NCBI RefSeq assembly: GCF_010727475.1
Contig: NZ_AP022567.1
Location: 2,232,001 to 2,296,000, forward strand
DNA: 64,000 nt
From: Mycolicibacterium mageritense
GTDB lineage: Bacteria > Actinomycetota > Actinomycetes > Mycobacteriales > Mycobacteriaceae
Direction: 5' to 3'
Shown here in pieces: positions 33,824 to 43,209 of the stretch (position 1 is its first letter; every line of letters starts with the position of its first letter). The translations under genes were made by a program, and so were the position numbers. Under the pieces are notes generated by a model. The model had not been told where the DNA came from. It saw nothing but the letters and a program-made list of their open reading frames with translations, and did not search any database.

Positions 33824-35353
33824 ATGATCATCGGGATACCGCGCGAGTCTCTGCCTGGTGAGACGCGTGTCGCCGCCACACCGCAGACCGTCGGGCAGAT
33901 TATCAAGCTCGGCTACACAGTAGTCGTAGAGTCCGGCGCAGGCGCCGCCTCCAGCTTCGCCGACAGTGCCTACGTCGAGGCGGGCGCCGAGATCGGTGAC
34001 GCCTGGTCGGCCGATGTGGTGCTGAAGGTCAACGCGCCCGACGATGCCGAGATCGCGGCCCTCAAGGACGGCGCGACGCTGGTCAGCCTGATCTCACCCG
34101 CGCTCAAGCCCGAACTGGTGGAGAAGCTGTCTACGCGCCCCATCACGGTGCTGGCGATGGACGCGGTACCGCGGATCTCGCGGGCCCAGTCGCTTGACGT
34201 GCTGTCGTCGATGGCCAACATCGCGGGCTACCGCGCGGTGATCGAGGCCGCTCACGAGTTCGGCCGGTTCTTCACCGGTCAGGTGACCGCGGCCGGCAAG
34301 GTGCCCCCGGCCAAGGTGCTCGTGGTGGGTGCCGGCGTGGCCGGCCTCGCCGCGATCGGTGCGGCGGGCAGCCTCGGCGCGATCGTGCGGGCCACCGACC
34401 CGCGGCCCGAGGTCGCCGACCAGGTCGCGTCGCTGGGCGGGGAATACCTCTCCGTCGACCCGGCGGCGGCCGAAGTGTCGGCCACCGGCTACGCCAAGGA
34501 GATGGACGACGACTACAAGGCCCGCGAGGCCGCGCTGTATGCCGAGCAGTGCAAAGACGTCGACATCATCATCACGACCGCGCTGATTCCCGGCCGCCCG
34601 GCGCCGCGCATCATCACCGCCGACATGGTCGCGTCGATGAAGCCCGGCAGCGTGATCGTCGACATGGCCGCGGCCAACGGCGGCAACGTCGAGGGCACCG
34701 TCAAGGATCAGGCGATCGTCACCGACAACGGCGTGACCATCATCGGCTACACCGACCTGGCCGGCCGCCTGCCCGCCCAGGCCTCGCAGCTCTATGGCAC
34801 CAACCTGGTGAACCTGCTCAAACTGCTGACCCCGGAGAAGGACGGCACGCTCGTCCTGGACTTCGACGACGTGGTGCAGCGGTCGATGACGGTGGTGCGC
34901 GACGGTGAGACCACGTGGCCGCCGCCACCGGTGCAGGTGTCCGCCGCGCCGGTCGCCGCCGCGGCCGCCGCCACTCCTGCCGTGGCGTCGCAGGCCAAGA
35001 AGCCGATGACCACCGGACGCCGGCTGGGCGTGACCTTCGCGGTCGCCGCCGTGCTGTTCGCCCTGGTCGCGATCTCGCCGCCGGCACTGCAGGTCCACCT
35101 CGTGGTGTTCGCGCTGGCGATCGTGATCGGCTACTACGTGATCGGCAACGTGCACCATGCGCTGCACACCCCGCTGATGTCGGTGACCAACGCGATCTCG
35201 GGAATCATCGTGGTGGGCGCCTTGCTGCAGATCGGCCACCACGACGTCGCCGTCACCGCGCTGGCGTGTGCCGCGATCCTGCTGGCCAGCATCAACGTCT
35301 TCGGCGGCTTCGCGGTGACGCGCCGCATGCTCGCCATGTTCTCCCGCAGCTAG
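33824..35353 (+). CDS. pntA: NAD(P) transhydrogenase subunit alpha (fused PntAA-PntAB)
   Basis: 509 aa. The N-terminal domain I (IGIPRESLPGETRVAATPQT, RISRAQSLDVLSSMANIAGY) has the NAD motif VLVVGAGVAGLAAIGAAGSL and the downstream RPEVADQVASLGGEYL. After an Ala/Pro-rich linker the C-terminus (~400-509) has four helices, so the alpha1 and alpha2 parts that are separate genes in some mycobacteria are fused here. With PntB it couples proton entry to hydride transfer from NADH to NADP+ at the cytoplasmic membrane. PntB follows after 35 bp. Confidence 0.97.
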   Translation: MIIGIPRESLPGETRVAATPQTVGQIIKLGYTVVVESGAGAASSFADSAYVEAGAEIGDAWSADVVLKVNAPDDAEIAALKDGATLVSLISPALKPELVEKLSTRPITVLAMDAVPRISRAQSLDVLSSMANIAGYRAVIEAAHEFGRFFTGQVTAAGKVPPAKVLVVGAGVAGLAAIGAAGSLGAIVRATDPRPEVADQVASLGGEYLSVDPAAAEVSATGYAKEMDDDYKAREAALYAEQCKDVDIIITTALIPGRPAPRIITADMVASMKPGSVIVDMAAANGGNVEGTVKDQAIVTDNGVTIIGYTDLAGRLPAQASQLYGTNLVNLLKLLTPEKDGTLVLDFDDVVQRSMTVVRDGETTWPPPPVQVSAAPVAAAAAATPAVASQAKKPMTTGRRLGVTFAVAAVLFALVAISPPALQVHLVVFALAIVIGYYVIGNVHHALHTPLMSVTNAISGIIVVGALLQIGHHDVAVTALACAAILLASINVFGGFAVTRRMLAMFSRS

Positions 35354-35388
35354 AGCCTGCGTCCTGAAGAAACTTTGGAACGGATTCC

Positions 35389-36810
35389 ATGTTCAAGATA
35401 GAAACTGCCGCCACGGCGGCCTACATCATCGCGGCTCTGCTGTTCATCCTGGCGCTGGCCGGGCTTTCCAAGCATGAGACCTCCAAGGCCGGCAACACGT
35501 TCGGCATCGCCGGGATGGCCGTCGCGCTGATCGCGACCATCGCGCTGGCCGTCAACCGGTCCATCTCACCGCTGGGCCTGGGGCTGCTCGTCGGCGCCAT
35601 GATCATCGGCGCCGCGATCGGCCTGTGGCGTGCCCGCGTGGTCGAGATGACCGGCATGCCCGAGCTGATCGCGCTGCTGCACAGCTTCGTCGGTCTGGCC
35701 GCCGTGCTGGTCGGCTGGAACGGCTACCTCGACGTCGAGAACGCCCCGAACAGCCCAGAAGCGCTGAAGCTTGCCGCCGAGGGCATGACCGGCATCCACT
35801 CGGCCGAGGTGTTCGTCGGCGTCTTCATCGGCGCGGTGACATTCACCGGCTCGATCGTGGCCAACCTCAAGCTGTCGGCCCGCATCAAGTCCGCGCCGCT
35901 GATGCTGCCCGGCAAGAACTTCCTCAACATCGGCGCGCTCGTGGTGTTCTTCGTGCTCACCGTGTGGTTTGTGATCGACCCGCAGCTGTGGCTGCTCGTG
36001 GTCGTCACCGTGCTCGCCCTGCTGCTCGGCTGGCACCTGGTCGCCTCGATCGGCGGCGGCGACATGCCCGTCGTGGTGTCGATGCTCAACAGCTACTCCG
36101 GCTGGGCCGCGGCCGCGTCGGGCTTCCTGCTCGGCAACGACCTGCTGATCATCACCGGCGCACTCGTCGGCAGCTCCGGTGCCTACCTGTCCTACATCAT
36201 GTGCAAGGCCATGAACCGCTCGTTCATCTCGGTCATCGCCGGCGGCTTCGGGCTGGAAGCCGGCCCGTCCGAGGACAAGGACTACGGCGAGCACCGCGAG
36301 ATCACCGCCGAGGGCGCGGCCGAACTGCTCGGCTCGGCCGACACCGTGATCATCACGCCCGGTTACGGCATGGCCGTCGCCCAAGCCCAATACGGCGTCG
36401 CCGACCTGACCCGCAAGCTGCGCGACCGCGGCGTCAACGTCCGCTTCGGCATCCACCCCGTCGCCGGGCGCCTGCCCGGCCACATGAACGTGCTGCTCGC
36501 CGAGGCCAAGGTGCCCTACGACATCGTGCTGGAAATGGACGAGATCAACGATGACTTCGACGAGACCTCCGTCGTGCTCGTCATCGGCGCCAATGACACC
36601 GTCAACCCCGCCGCGGCCGAAGACCCCGGCAGCCCCATCGCGGGCATGCCCGTGCTCACGGTCTGGAACGCCGACAACGTCATCGTGTTCAAGCGCTCCA
36701 TGGCCTCGGGCTACGCAGGCGTGCAGAACCCACTGTTCTTCCGCGAGAACACCCAGATGCTGTTCGGCGACGCCCGAGACCGCGTCAACGACATCCTCGC
36801 CGCGCTGTAG
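35389..36810 (+). CDS. pntB: NAD(P) transhydrogenase subunit beta
   Basis: 473 aa. The N-terminal half has about nine transmembrane helices (YIIAALLFILALAGLS onward, including LIALLHSFVGLAAVLVGW). The C-terminal domain III binds NADP(H): VIITPGYGMAVAQAQ, FGIHPVAGRLPGHMNVLLAE, VLVIGANDTVNPAA and VFKRSMASGYAGVQNPLF. It forms the proton-pumping transhydrogenase with PntA and provides NADPH, which may support the monooxygenase and fatty-acid enzymes nearby. Confidence 0.97.
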   Translation: MFKIETAATAAYIIAALLFILALAGLSKHETSKAGNTFGIAGMAVALIATIALAVNRSISPLGLGLLVGAMIIGAAIGLWRARVVEMTGMPELIALLHSFVGLAAVLVGWNGYLDVENAPNSPEALKLAAEGMTGIHSAEVFVGVFIGAVTFTGSIVANLKLSARIKSAPLMLPGKNFLNIGALVVFFVLTVWFVIDPQLWLLVVVTVLALLLGWHLVASIGGGDMPVVVSMLNSYSGWAAAASGFLLGNDLLIITGALVGSSGAYLSYIMCKAMNRSFISVIAGGFGLEAGPSEDKDYGEHREITAEGAAELLGSADTVIITPGYGMAVAQAQYGVADLTRKLRDRGVNVRFGIHPVAGRLPGHMNVLLAEAKVPYDIVLEMDEINDDFDETSVVLVIGANDTVNPAAAEDPGSPIAGMPVLTVWNADNVIVFKRSMASGYAGVQNPLFFRENTQMLFGDARDRVNDILAAL

Positions 36811-36851
36811 CTTCCTGCCACCCGCGTGCGGTGGCCTGCCCGCGGGAAAAC

Positions 36852-36857
36852 TAGGAT
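36852..36857 (+). promoter_or_regulatory. -10 box of a predicted leaderless FadE transcript
   Basis: TAGGAT ends 8 nt before the ATG at 36866 and no Shine-Dalgarno is present in between, fitting a leaderless start. Confidence 0.45.
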
Positions 36858-36865
36858 GTGCAAGT

Positions 36866-38005
36866 ATGTCGGTCGACCGCCTGCTGCCCTCTGACGAAGC
36901 CCGTGAACTCATCGCGCTGACCCGCGACATCGCCGACAAGGTGCTCGATCCGATCGTCGACGAACACGAGAAGGCCGAGACCTACCCGGAGGGCGTCTTC
37001 GCCCAACTCGGCGCGGCGGGACTGCTGAGCCTGCCGCAGCCCGAGGAATGGGGCGGCGGCGGCCAGCCCTACGAGGTGTACCTGCAGGTGCTCGAGGAGA
37101 TCGCGGCGCGCTGGGCCGCGATCGGGGTCGCGGTCAGCGTCCACAGCCTGTCCTCGCACCCGCTGCTGGCCTACGGCAGCGAAGAGCAGAAACAGCGCTG
37201 GCTGCCGGGCATGCTGTCAGGGGAGCAGATCGGTGCCTACAGCCTGTCCGAACCGCAGGCCGGGTCCGACGCCGCCGCACTGAGCTGCAAGGCCACCCGC
37301 GACGGCGATGCCTACGTGCTCAACGGCTCCAAGGCGTGGATCACCCACGGCGGTCGCGCTGACTTCTACACGTTGTTCGCCCGCACGGGCGAAGGCTCCA
37401 AAGGCATCTCGTGCTTCCTGGTGCCGGGCGACCTCGACGGGCTGAGCTTCGGCAAGCCCGAGGAGAAGATGGGCCTGCACGCCGTCCCGACCACCTCGGC
37501 GTTCTACGACAACGCTCGCCTCGACGCCGACCGGCTGATCGGTGCGGAAGGCCAGGGATTGTCGATTGCGTTCTCGGCGTTGGATTCCGGCCGGCTCGGC
37601 ATCGCCGCGGTCGCGGTCGGCATCGCCCAGGCGGCGCTCGACGAAGCCGTCCGGTACGCCAATGAGCGAACCACGTTCGGCCGCAAGATCATCGACCACC
37701 AAGGCCTCGGATTCCTGCTGGCCGACATGGCTGCCGCGGTGGTCAGCGCCCGCGCCACCTATCTCGATGCCGCCCGGCGCCACGATCTGGGCCTGCCGTA
37801 TTCGACGCAGGCCTCGGTGGCCAAGCTGATCGCGACCGACGCCGCGATGAAGGTCACCACCGATGCCGTGCAGGTGTTCGGCGGCGTCGGCTACACCCGG
37901 GACTTCCGGGTCGAGCGGTTCATGCGCGAAGCCAAGATCACGCAGATCTTCGAGGGCACCAACCAGATTCAGCGGCTGGTGATCGCACGCGGGTTCGGTT
38001 CCTGA
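36866..38005 (+). CDS. Acyl-CoA dehydrogenase (short/medium-chain FadE)
   Basis: 379 aa, the classical short/medium-chain length. YSLSEPQAGSDAAAL and GSKAWITHGG contact FAD, RTTFGRKIIDHQGL is in the C-terminal domain, and the catalytic Glu is in IFEGTNQIQ near residue 363. The start ATG at 36866 is probably leaderless. It follows pntB by 55 bp on the same strand but has its own promoter. Its last 37 bp overlap the end of a convergent Gfo/Idh/MocA gene. Confidence 0.95.
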   Translation: MSVDRLLPSDEARELIALTRDIADKVLDPIVDEHEKAETYPEGVFAQLGAAGLLSLPQPEEWGGGGQPYEVYLQVLEEIAARWAAIGVAVSVHSLSSHPLLAYGSEEQKQRWLPGMLSGEQIGAYSLSEPQAGSDAAALSCKATRDGDAYVLNGSKAWITHGGRADFYTLFARTGEGSKGISCFLVPGDLDGLSFGKPEEKMGLHAVPTTSAFYDNARLDADRLIGAEGQGLSIAFSALDSGRLGIAAVAVGIAQAALDEAVRYANERTTFGRKIIDHQGLGFLLADMAAAVVSARATYLDAARRHDLGLPYSTQASVAKLIATDAAMKVTTDAVQVFGGVGYTRDFRVERFMREAKITQIFEGTNQIQRLVIARGFGS

Positions 38006-39015
38006 TTCAGCGACACTCGTCGGCCCGTCTCGGCTGACTCGAGAATGGCCAGGCAGACACGCAGGGCGTTCACGGCGTCCCGGCCGTCGACGACGGGGCG
38101 GCCGTCGCCGTGAACGGCCCGCGTGAAGTGGTCGAGAGTGATGTCGTACGGATGCCTGCGGTCGGGCACGTCGATCTCTCGCTCGCCGCCACTGTCGCGT
38201 AAGAAGACGCTGCCGATGGGTTCAGGCGTCATGACCTCGGGCGCGTGAATGCTGCCAAGTTCGCCGTGCACCTCCAGATAGCTCGGCGTGTACGGCGTGG
38301 TGAAGGCGTCGTGGAACCGCACCAGCACGTCGTCCTCGTACAGCAGCACCGATGCGGCCGCATCGTCGGCAGCGCTCTCCCACCGGCCCTGCCGCACCGT
38401 GATGGCCGTCGCCTCGAGTGCACGGGTGCCCAGCAGCGGATTGACCACCGACGCGTCGTGACCGGTGAGGTCCATCACCACACCGGCGCCCGGGGCGGCA
38501 CTCAGCCGCCAACCACGCAGCCGTTCCGGCAACAGCGACGTGTGCCGCACGTTGACCGACAGGACGCGCCCGATTGCGCCGTCGTGCACCAGTTTCCGGA
38601 TGGCCCGGTGGGTACCGGCCGCCGGCAGGTGGTGGTTCACCGCCAGCACCACACCGTGATCGGCGCATGCCGCGACGATCTTCTGGGCGCTGTCGAGGTC
38701 GGTCGAAACGGGCTTTTCGCACAGGACGTGCTTGCCTGCCGCGGCAGCGGCAGCCGCGTGGGCCAGATGCTGCTCGTTGGTGCTGGAGATGTACACGGCG
38801 TCGACCGCCGGATCCTCCAGTAGCGTCTCAAGGCTGAAATCGGATTCGGTGGGCGGGATTTCGTTACGGACCGAGAATTCCCGGGCGTGATCGGCACTGC
38901 GGCTGGCGACCCGGAGGATGCGATGCCCCTCCCGCCGAAGCGCGGGGATCATGCGCGTTTCGGCGATGTCACTGGCTCCGATCAGGCCCCAGGCCAGGCT
39001 CGGGTGGTCGGCCAT
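37969..39015 (-). CDS. Gfo/Idh/MocA-family oxidoreductase
   Basis: 348 aa. The N-terminal Rossmann fold is WGLIGASDIAETRMIPALRR, the central EKP motif is LCEKPVSTDLDSAQ near residue 92, and the C-terminal alpha/beta domain has MDLTGHDASVVNPLLG. Members oxidise or reduce sugars, cyclitols and related alcohols with NAD(P). The ATG at 39015 has GAGG 7 nt upstream. It is divergent from a LacI-operator-controlled SDR, so the same LacI regulator may control it. It overlaps the convergent FadE end by 37 bp. Confidence 0.9.
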   Translation of the reverse strand: MADHPSLAWGLIGASDIAETRMIPALRREGHRILRVASRSADHAREFSVRNEIPPTESDFSLETLLEDPAVDAVYISSTNEQHLAHAAAAAAAGKHVLCEKPVSTDLDSAQKIVAACADHGVVLAVNHHLPAAGTHRAIRKLVHDGAIGRVLSVNVRHTSLLPERLRGWRLSAAPGAGVVMDLTGHDASVVNPLLGTRALEATAITVRQGRWESAADDAAASVLLYEDDVLVRFHDAFTTPYTPSYLEVHGELGSIHAPEVMTPEPIGSVFLRDSGGEREIDVPDRRHPYDITLDHFTRAVHGDGRPVVDGRDAVNALRVCLAILESAETGRRVSLNQEPNPRAITSR

Positions 39016-39188
39016 GTGCACACCTCAGCTCTTCGGTTGCGGGCGATTGACACTCGTGGTCAACGTACCGCGCCCTCGGCGTATGCGTCCCGATGACAGG
39101 CGGATCATGATGGGCACGAATGCAATTCGCCCTTCGATGAGCAAAGTCGGCACCGATTCCACGCCCTTCCTCCTGCCTGTTGACCGTT

Positions 39189-39204
39189 GATGAATCGTAT
39201 CATC
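39189..39204. promoter_or_regulatory. LacI-type operator O1
   Basis: GATGAATCGTATCATC, a near-palindrome centred on CG as expected for LacI/GalR-family sites. The second copy at 39245-39260 is the same sequence in the opposite orientation with one symmetrical outer pair changed. Confidence 0.7.
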
Positions 39205-39244
39205 GCAGGTAGATGGCGTCTAGGACTGTCGGACTGGCCAACGT

Positions 39245-39260
39245 GGTGATACGATTCACC
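39245..39260. promoter_or_regulatory. LacI-type operator O2
   Basis: GGTGATACGATTCACC lies 24 nt upstream of the SDR ATG. Its complement matches O1 at 14 of 16 positions. Centres are 56 bp apart, allowing two LacI dimers to loop or act on both promoters. Confidence 0.7.
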
Positions 39261-39284
39261 AACCCGATCGAAGAGGAGCTCGCC

Positions 39285-40118
39285 ATGGGAAAACTTGACG
39301 GAAAAGTCGCGTTCATCACCGGTATCGCCCGAGGACAGGGCCGCTCGCACGCGCTGACACTGGCGCGCGAGGGGGCTGACATCATCGGGCTGGATCTGTG
39401 CGCGAAGCCGTCGACCACCGCCTATCCCGGCACCACCGAGGACGACCTGCAGGAGACCATCCGGCTGGTCAAGGAGGCCGGCCGCCAGATCGTCGCCGAG
39501 GTCGCGGACACCCGCGACTTCGAGCAGGTGAAAACCGTATTCGACCACGGTATAGAGCAATTCGGTCGCGTGGACATCGTCATTCCGAACGCGGGTATCT
39601 GCTCGGGCGCCAAAACGTGGGAGATCAGCCCACAGGACTGGCGAGAGATGGTCGACATCAACCTCAACGGGGTCTTCCACACTGTCAAAGCCGCGATTCC
39701 CACCATGATCGCCCAGAACGAGGGCGGATCGATCGTCTTCATCGGTTCCACGGAGGCCATCAAGGGCGCTGAGAACATCTCGTCGTATGCCGCGGCCAAA
39801 CACGGCGTGACGGGCCTGATGACCTCATTGGCCCGTGAACTCGGCCGCTACCGCATCCGGGTCAACTCGGTGAATCCGACGTGCGTCGACACCCACATGA
39901 TCAACAACGACTTCGTCTACGGCCTGTTCCGTCCCGACCTCGACAAACCCACGCGCGACGATGTCATCGACACCTTCAGCGGCACCCACATCCTTCCGGT
40001 GCCGTGGATCCAGCCGCAGGACGTCAGCAACGCGATCCTTTACCTGGTGACCGAGCCGGGTCGCTACATCACGGCCACGCCCCTGGTCATCGACGCCGGT
40101 TTCATCGTGAAGTCATGA
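39285..40118 (+). CDS. Mycofactocin-coupled SDR-family oxidoreductase
   Basis: 277 aa. The cofactor motif TGIARGQGRSHAL, the following EGADIIGLDLC and the insertion before the NAG motif are the signature of mycofactocin-coupled SDRs with non-exchangeable NAD. The catalytic region is STEAIKGAENISSYAAAKHGV (Ser/Tyr/Lys), and the end VDTHMINND...LPVPW is also typical. AGAGGAG precedes the ATG. It is preceded by LacI-type operators and followed by a terminator and the LacI gene. The alcohol substrate is unknown. Confidence 0.92.
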   Translation: MGKLDGKVAFITGIARGQGRSHALTLAREGADIIGLDLCAKPSTTAYPGTTEDDLQETIRLVKEAGRQIVAEVADTRDFEQVKTVFDHGIEQFGRVDIVIPNAGICSGAKTWEISPQDWREMVDINLNGVFHTVKAAIPTMIAQNEGGSIVFIGSTEAIKGAENISSYAAAKHGVTGLMTSLARELGRYRIRVNSVNPTCVDTHMINNDFVYGLFRPDLDKPTRDDVIDTFSGTHILPVPWIQPQDVSNAILYLVTEPGRYITATPLVIDAGFIVKS

Positions 40119-40145
40119 TGAGCGGGGCCACAGCCCCGTCAGAAG

Positions 40146-40182
40146 GCCCTCCCGCAGGCGTTGCCAGAACCCGCGGGAGGGC
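40146..40182 (+). terminator. Rho-independent-type terminator after the SDR
   Basis: GCCCTCCCGC (40146-40155) and GCGGGAGGGC (40173-40182) form a perfect 10-bp stem with a 17-nt loop, followed by TACTCTTT. The same T-rich stretch also supplies the -10 box of the LacI gene. Confidence 0.7.
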
Positions 40183-40188
40183 TACTCT
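40183..40188 (+). promoter_or_regulatory. -10 box of a predicted leaderless LacI transcript
   Basis: TACTCT ends 7 nt before the ATG at 40196; no ribosome-binding site intervenes. Confidence 0.45.
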
Positions 40189-40195
40189 TTGCCAA

Positions 40196-41257
40196 ATGGT
40201 CACCATGAAAGACGTCGCCAAAGCGGCAGGCGTTTCTCAGGCCGCGGTGTCCTACGCCTACAGCGGCTCCGGCCGCGTATCGGCCAGGCAACGCGAGCAG
40301 ATCTTCGCGGTGGCCGCAGAATTGGGATACACGGGCCCCAACATCGCCGGAAGCAGCCTGCGGCTGGGCCGGATCGGAACCGTCGGAGTACTGGTGCCCG
40401 GTTCGCTGGCCACCGCGGTGGAGGATCCATCCACCGCGTTGCTGCTCAAAGGCATCGTCGAGGTCGGTGAGCTCGCCGACGTAGCCCTGACCCTGCTGCC
40501 CGTCAACCGTTCCGCCGACCAGTCCAACCCCGTGCAATCGGCCGCCCTGCGGGGCCTGGTCGACGGCGTCGTCATGCACTGCCTACCCAACGAACATCCC
40601 GTGGTCGAGGCGATCCTTGCCCGCCGCATACCCGCGGTGGCCATCGATTCGCCACGCCTGCCCAACATCCCGTATGTCACCGTCGACCATCGCCAGGCCG
40701 GCGCCGACCAGCTGAATCATGTACTGGGCCTGGGGCATCGGCGCATCGGCATCGTCTCCGATCGGCTCGGGCCGGGTGCGCTACCGGGCCTGCGCGAGCT
40801 TTCCGACATCGAGGACGTCAGCGAAACCTACCTGCAGCAACGCCTGGCCGGGTACCGCGATGCCGTCGCCGCAGCCGGACGGCGCGGTATCAAAGCCACG
40901 CTCATAGAAGCCGCCGACATCGACATGCAAAGCGGCATGCACGCCGTCGAACAGTTGACGGAAGATCCCGAGCCGCCGACGGCGATCGTGGCGACATCCG
41001 ACGTGCACGCCGTGGCAGCCATGAAAGTGCTTGAACGCAAACAGATCTCCGTCCCCCAGCAGGTGTCGGTGATCGGATTCGACGACGCGCCGATCGCCGA
41101 TCTGGTGGGATTGACCACGATTCACCAACCACTGTGCGAGAAGGGCAAGACGGCGGCAACCATCCTGCTGGACCTGCTCGACGGCCGAGCCCGGCGCCGC
41201 TCGGTCAAACCGACCGAACTCGTGGTGCGCTCGAGCACAGGCCCCGCCGAGAATTGA
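40196..41257 (+). CDS. LacI-family transcriptional regulator
   Basis: 353 aa. The N-terminal HTH TMKDVAKAAGVSQAAVSYAYSG and hinge-type residues precede a periplasmic-binding-like effector domain (GTVGVLVPGSLATAVEDPST, YVTVDHRQAGADQLNHVLGL, VSVIGFDDAPIADLVGLTTI). The effector is probably a sugar, cyclitol or nucleoside-like ligand, as usual for the family. It likely binds the two operators at 39189 and 39245 and so controls the SDR and the Gfo/Idh/MocA enzyme. An ATG three codons downstream (40205) is a possible alternative start. Confidence 0.93.
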   Translation: MVTMKDVAKAAGVSQAAVSYAYSGSGRVSARQREQIFAVAAELGYTGPNIAGSSLRLGRIGTVGVLVPGSLATAVEDPSTALLLKGIVEVGELADVALTLLPVNRSADQSNPVQSAALRGLVDGVVMHCLPNEHPVVEAILARRIPAVAIDSPRLPNIPYVTVDHRQAGADQLNHVLGLGHRRIGIVSDRLGPGALPGLRELSDIEDVSETYLQQRLAGYRDAVAAAGRRGIKATLIEAADIDMQSGMHAVEQLTEDPEPPTAIVATSDVHAVAAMKVLERKQISVPQQVSVIGFDDAPIADLVGLTTIHQPLCEKGKTAATILLDLLDGRARRRSVKPTELVVRSSTGPAEN

Positions 41258-41271
41258 TTCCCGGCGGGGCC
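41240..41271. terminator. Bidirectional terminator between LacI and permease genes
   Basis: GGCCCCGCCG (41240-41249) and CGGCGGGGCC (41262-41271) form a perfect 10-bp stem with a 12-nt AT-rich loop. The LacI stop codon (41255-41257) lies in the loop, and the convergent permease ends at 41285. Confidence 0.7.
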
Positions 41272-41284
41272 TCTGGGGCATCTC

Positions 41285-42901
41285 CTATTCGGAGGCGTTG
41301 ACCGCCTCCCGGTCCTTCCGATGGTGCGGCTGCGCGACGGGCGGGGTCGGCTCCGCGAGCGGCACGTCCTCGGCGACCTCGGCCATGTCGTCCGCGGCCC
41401 GGTGCTCCCGCAGCAGATTGGCGATCTCGATGGCATCGCCTTCCGGCGCGGTCGAGTGCCGGTAAGGCTTGGCGACCACCATGTAGATCAGGCCGACGGC
41501 AACCACCACCACGAACCCGGTGAGAGCGATCCAGCGATCGAAGAAGTGCAGGCTGGGGTCGCCGTTCGGGCGGGCCAGCACGATCATCGACAGCACGCCG
41601 TAAGTCAGGGCACCGATGCTGACCGGCCAGCCCCACTTGCCCAGCGTCCACTGACCACCTGGCTTCCAGCCCTCGGCACGGGCCCTGATGGACGCCACCA
41701 CGACCATCTGGAAGGCGAAGTATCCGGCGAGCATCTGGAAGGCGGCGACACGGAACAGCGCGTCGGGCAGGAAGTACAGCAGCAGGAACAGGCAGAAGCA
41801 CAGCGACGCAACCAGAATGGTCGAGTTCAGCGGGATCTTGCGGCTGGAGATCTTCTTGAAGATCTGTGCCCCGGGGAACATGTCGTCGCGGGCGAACGAG
41901 AAGATCAAGCGCCCGCCTGCCGCCTGCTGCCCCATGACACAGGCCAGGAACGAGGTCAGTGCCACCACCAGGAAGATCTTGGTGCCGATCTCGCCGAAGT
42001 TGTCGGTGAGGATCGCGGTGATCGGATTGGCGACATCACCGGCCACGATGGCTTGCAGGTTCGGTGCCGCCAGAATGTAACCGATGAAGGCGAACATCGC
42101 TGCCGCGCCGCCGAGCACGACGGTCAGCATCATGGACCGCGGAATCGACCGACTCGGGTTGGGCGTCTCTTCCGCGACCTCACCGCAGGCTTCGAAGCCG
42201 TAGTACAGCACCAGGCCGATGATGGCCGCGGTCACGAAGGCGCTCATGTAGTCGCCGTCGCCGCCCGTGCCAAAGGTGTTGAACAGCACTGAGAAATCGT
42301 TCTTGCGGGCGAAGACGAGCAGGTACAGCCCGACTACGATGATGCCCGCCAACTCGGCGGCCAGGCCGATCTTGGCGATGGTGGCCAGTGTCTTGGAACC
42401 GGTGGAGTTCAGCAGCACACAGATCACCACGACGACGGTGGCGATGATCAGCTTCTGCAACGGGGTGGAGGAGATGTTGGAATCCGGGTTGAACAGTGCC
42501 AGAACGAAATCAGCGCTGAACATCGCTGTGGTGGTGCAACCCACCACGACGCCCGCGATGTAGATCCACGACATGATCCAGGCATACTGGCCGTTCCACA
42601 GCCGCCGCGCCCACTGGTAGAGACCACCGGCGATCGGGAACTGCGACACGATCTCGCCGAACACCATCGCGACGAGCAGCTGGCCGAACGCAGCGATGAC
42701 CAACCACAGAATCGACGGCGGGCCGGCCGTCGTGAGGGCCTGGGTGAACATCGAGAGCACACCCACCAACGGCGACAGATACAGGAAGCCGAGCGCGAAG
42801 TTCGACCACATGCCGATCTTCCGGTCGAATTTCTCTTCGTATCCGAGTACCCGTAAGTGGGCGTCGTCGCCGCTGAGCGACCCACCCTTTGTCACTGTCA
42901 T
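41285..42901 (-). CDS. APC-superfamily amino acid permease
   Basis: 538 aa with about twelve helices. The N-terminus has the APC core FALGFLYLSPLVGVLSMF and the helix-1 unwound region; PIAGGLYQWARRL and TPNPSRSIPRSMM are classical for amino-acid/choline or GABA-type permeases. The hydrophilic C-terminal tail (~60 residues) is charged. It converges with the LacI regulator and its terminator; no LacI operator copy is seen at its promoter. It may import the substrate of the neighbouring dehydrogenases. Confidence 0.92.
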   Translation of the reverse strand: MTVTKGGSLSGDDAHLRVLGYEEKFDRKIGMWSNFALGFLYLSPLVGVLSMFTQALTTAGPPSILWLVIAAFGQLLVAMVFGEIVSQFPIAGGLYQWARRLWNGQYAWIMSWIYIAGVVVGCTTTAMFSADFVLALFNPDSNISSTPLQKLIIATVVVVICVLLNSTGSKTLATIAKIGLAAELAGIIVVGLYLLVFARKNDFSVLFNTFGTGGDGDYMSAFVTAAIIGLVLYYGFEACGEVAEETPNPSRSIPRSMMLTVVLGGAAAMFAFIGYILAAPNLQAIVAGDVANPITAILTDNFGEIGTKIFLVVALTSFLACVMGQQAAGGRLIFSFARDDMFPGAQIFKKISSRKIPLNSTILVASLCFCLFLLLYFLPDALFRVAAFQMLAGYFAFQMVVVASIRARAEGWKPGGQWTLGKWGWPVSIGALTYGVLSMIVLARPNGDPSLHFFDRWIALTGFVVVVAVGLIYMVVAKPYRHSTAPEGDAIEIANLLREHRAADDMAEVAEDVPLAEPTPPVAQPHHRKDREAVNASE

Positions 42902-43209
42902 TGCGATCTCCTCGACTCAGGTTCATGCGATTGGCTGAATTGGTCAACTAGCCGTTGGATCCGAGGCCATGTGACTGCTACCACATATGAAGTCTGATGC
43001 GGACACCCTGGCGCAGGCAGACCCAATTCGTGCAAGGAACAGCGGTTGAATTTCTCACTACGGATACCGATTCCGGATGGCAATGCGGCTGCAACACGGG
43101 TTAAACATGCAGGTCAAACGCTTACCGGCGGGGATGCGCAAGGTTCCGAGCGGTCTTTTCACATGCTGGGCATATCCGCGCGACCACGCCGACCCTACCG
43201 TCGGGTGTC
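42902..43209. other. 308-bp intergenic region
   Basis: This lies between the divergent permease and UPF0303 genes. It is less GC-rich than its surroundings. I find no gene or RNA. On the minus strand a TTGACC lies about 45 nt upstream of the permease start and may be a -35 box; no clear partner -10 is seen. Confidence 0.4.

Larger units (their letters stand above)
39016..39284. other. Divergent 269-bp regulatory region
   Basis: No gene is apparent. The region between the Gfo/Idh/MocA enzyme and the mycofactocin-type SDR carries two LacI-type operator copies at 39189-39204 and 39245-39260. The left 170 bp show nothing further that I can name. Confidence 0.5.
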
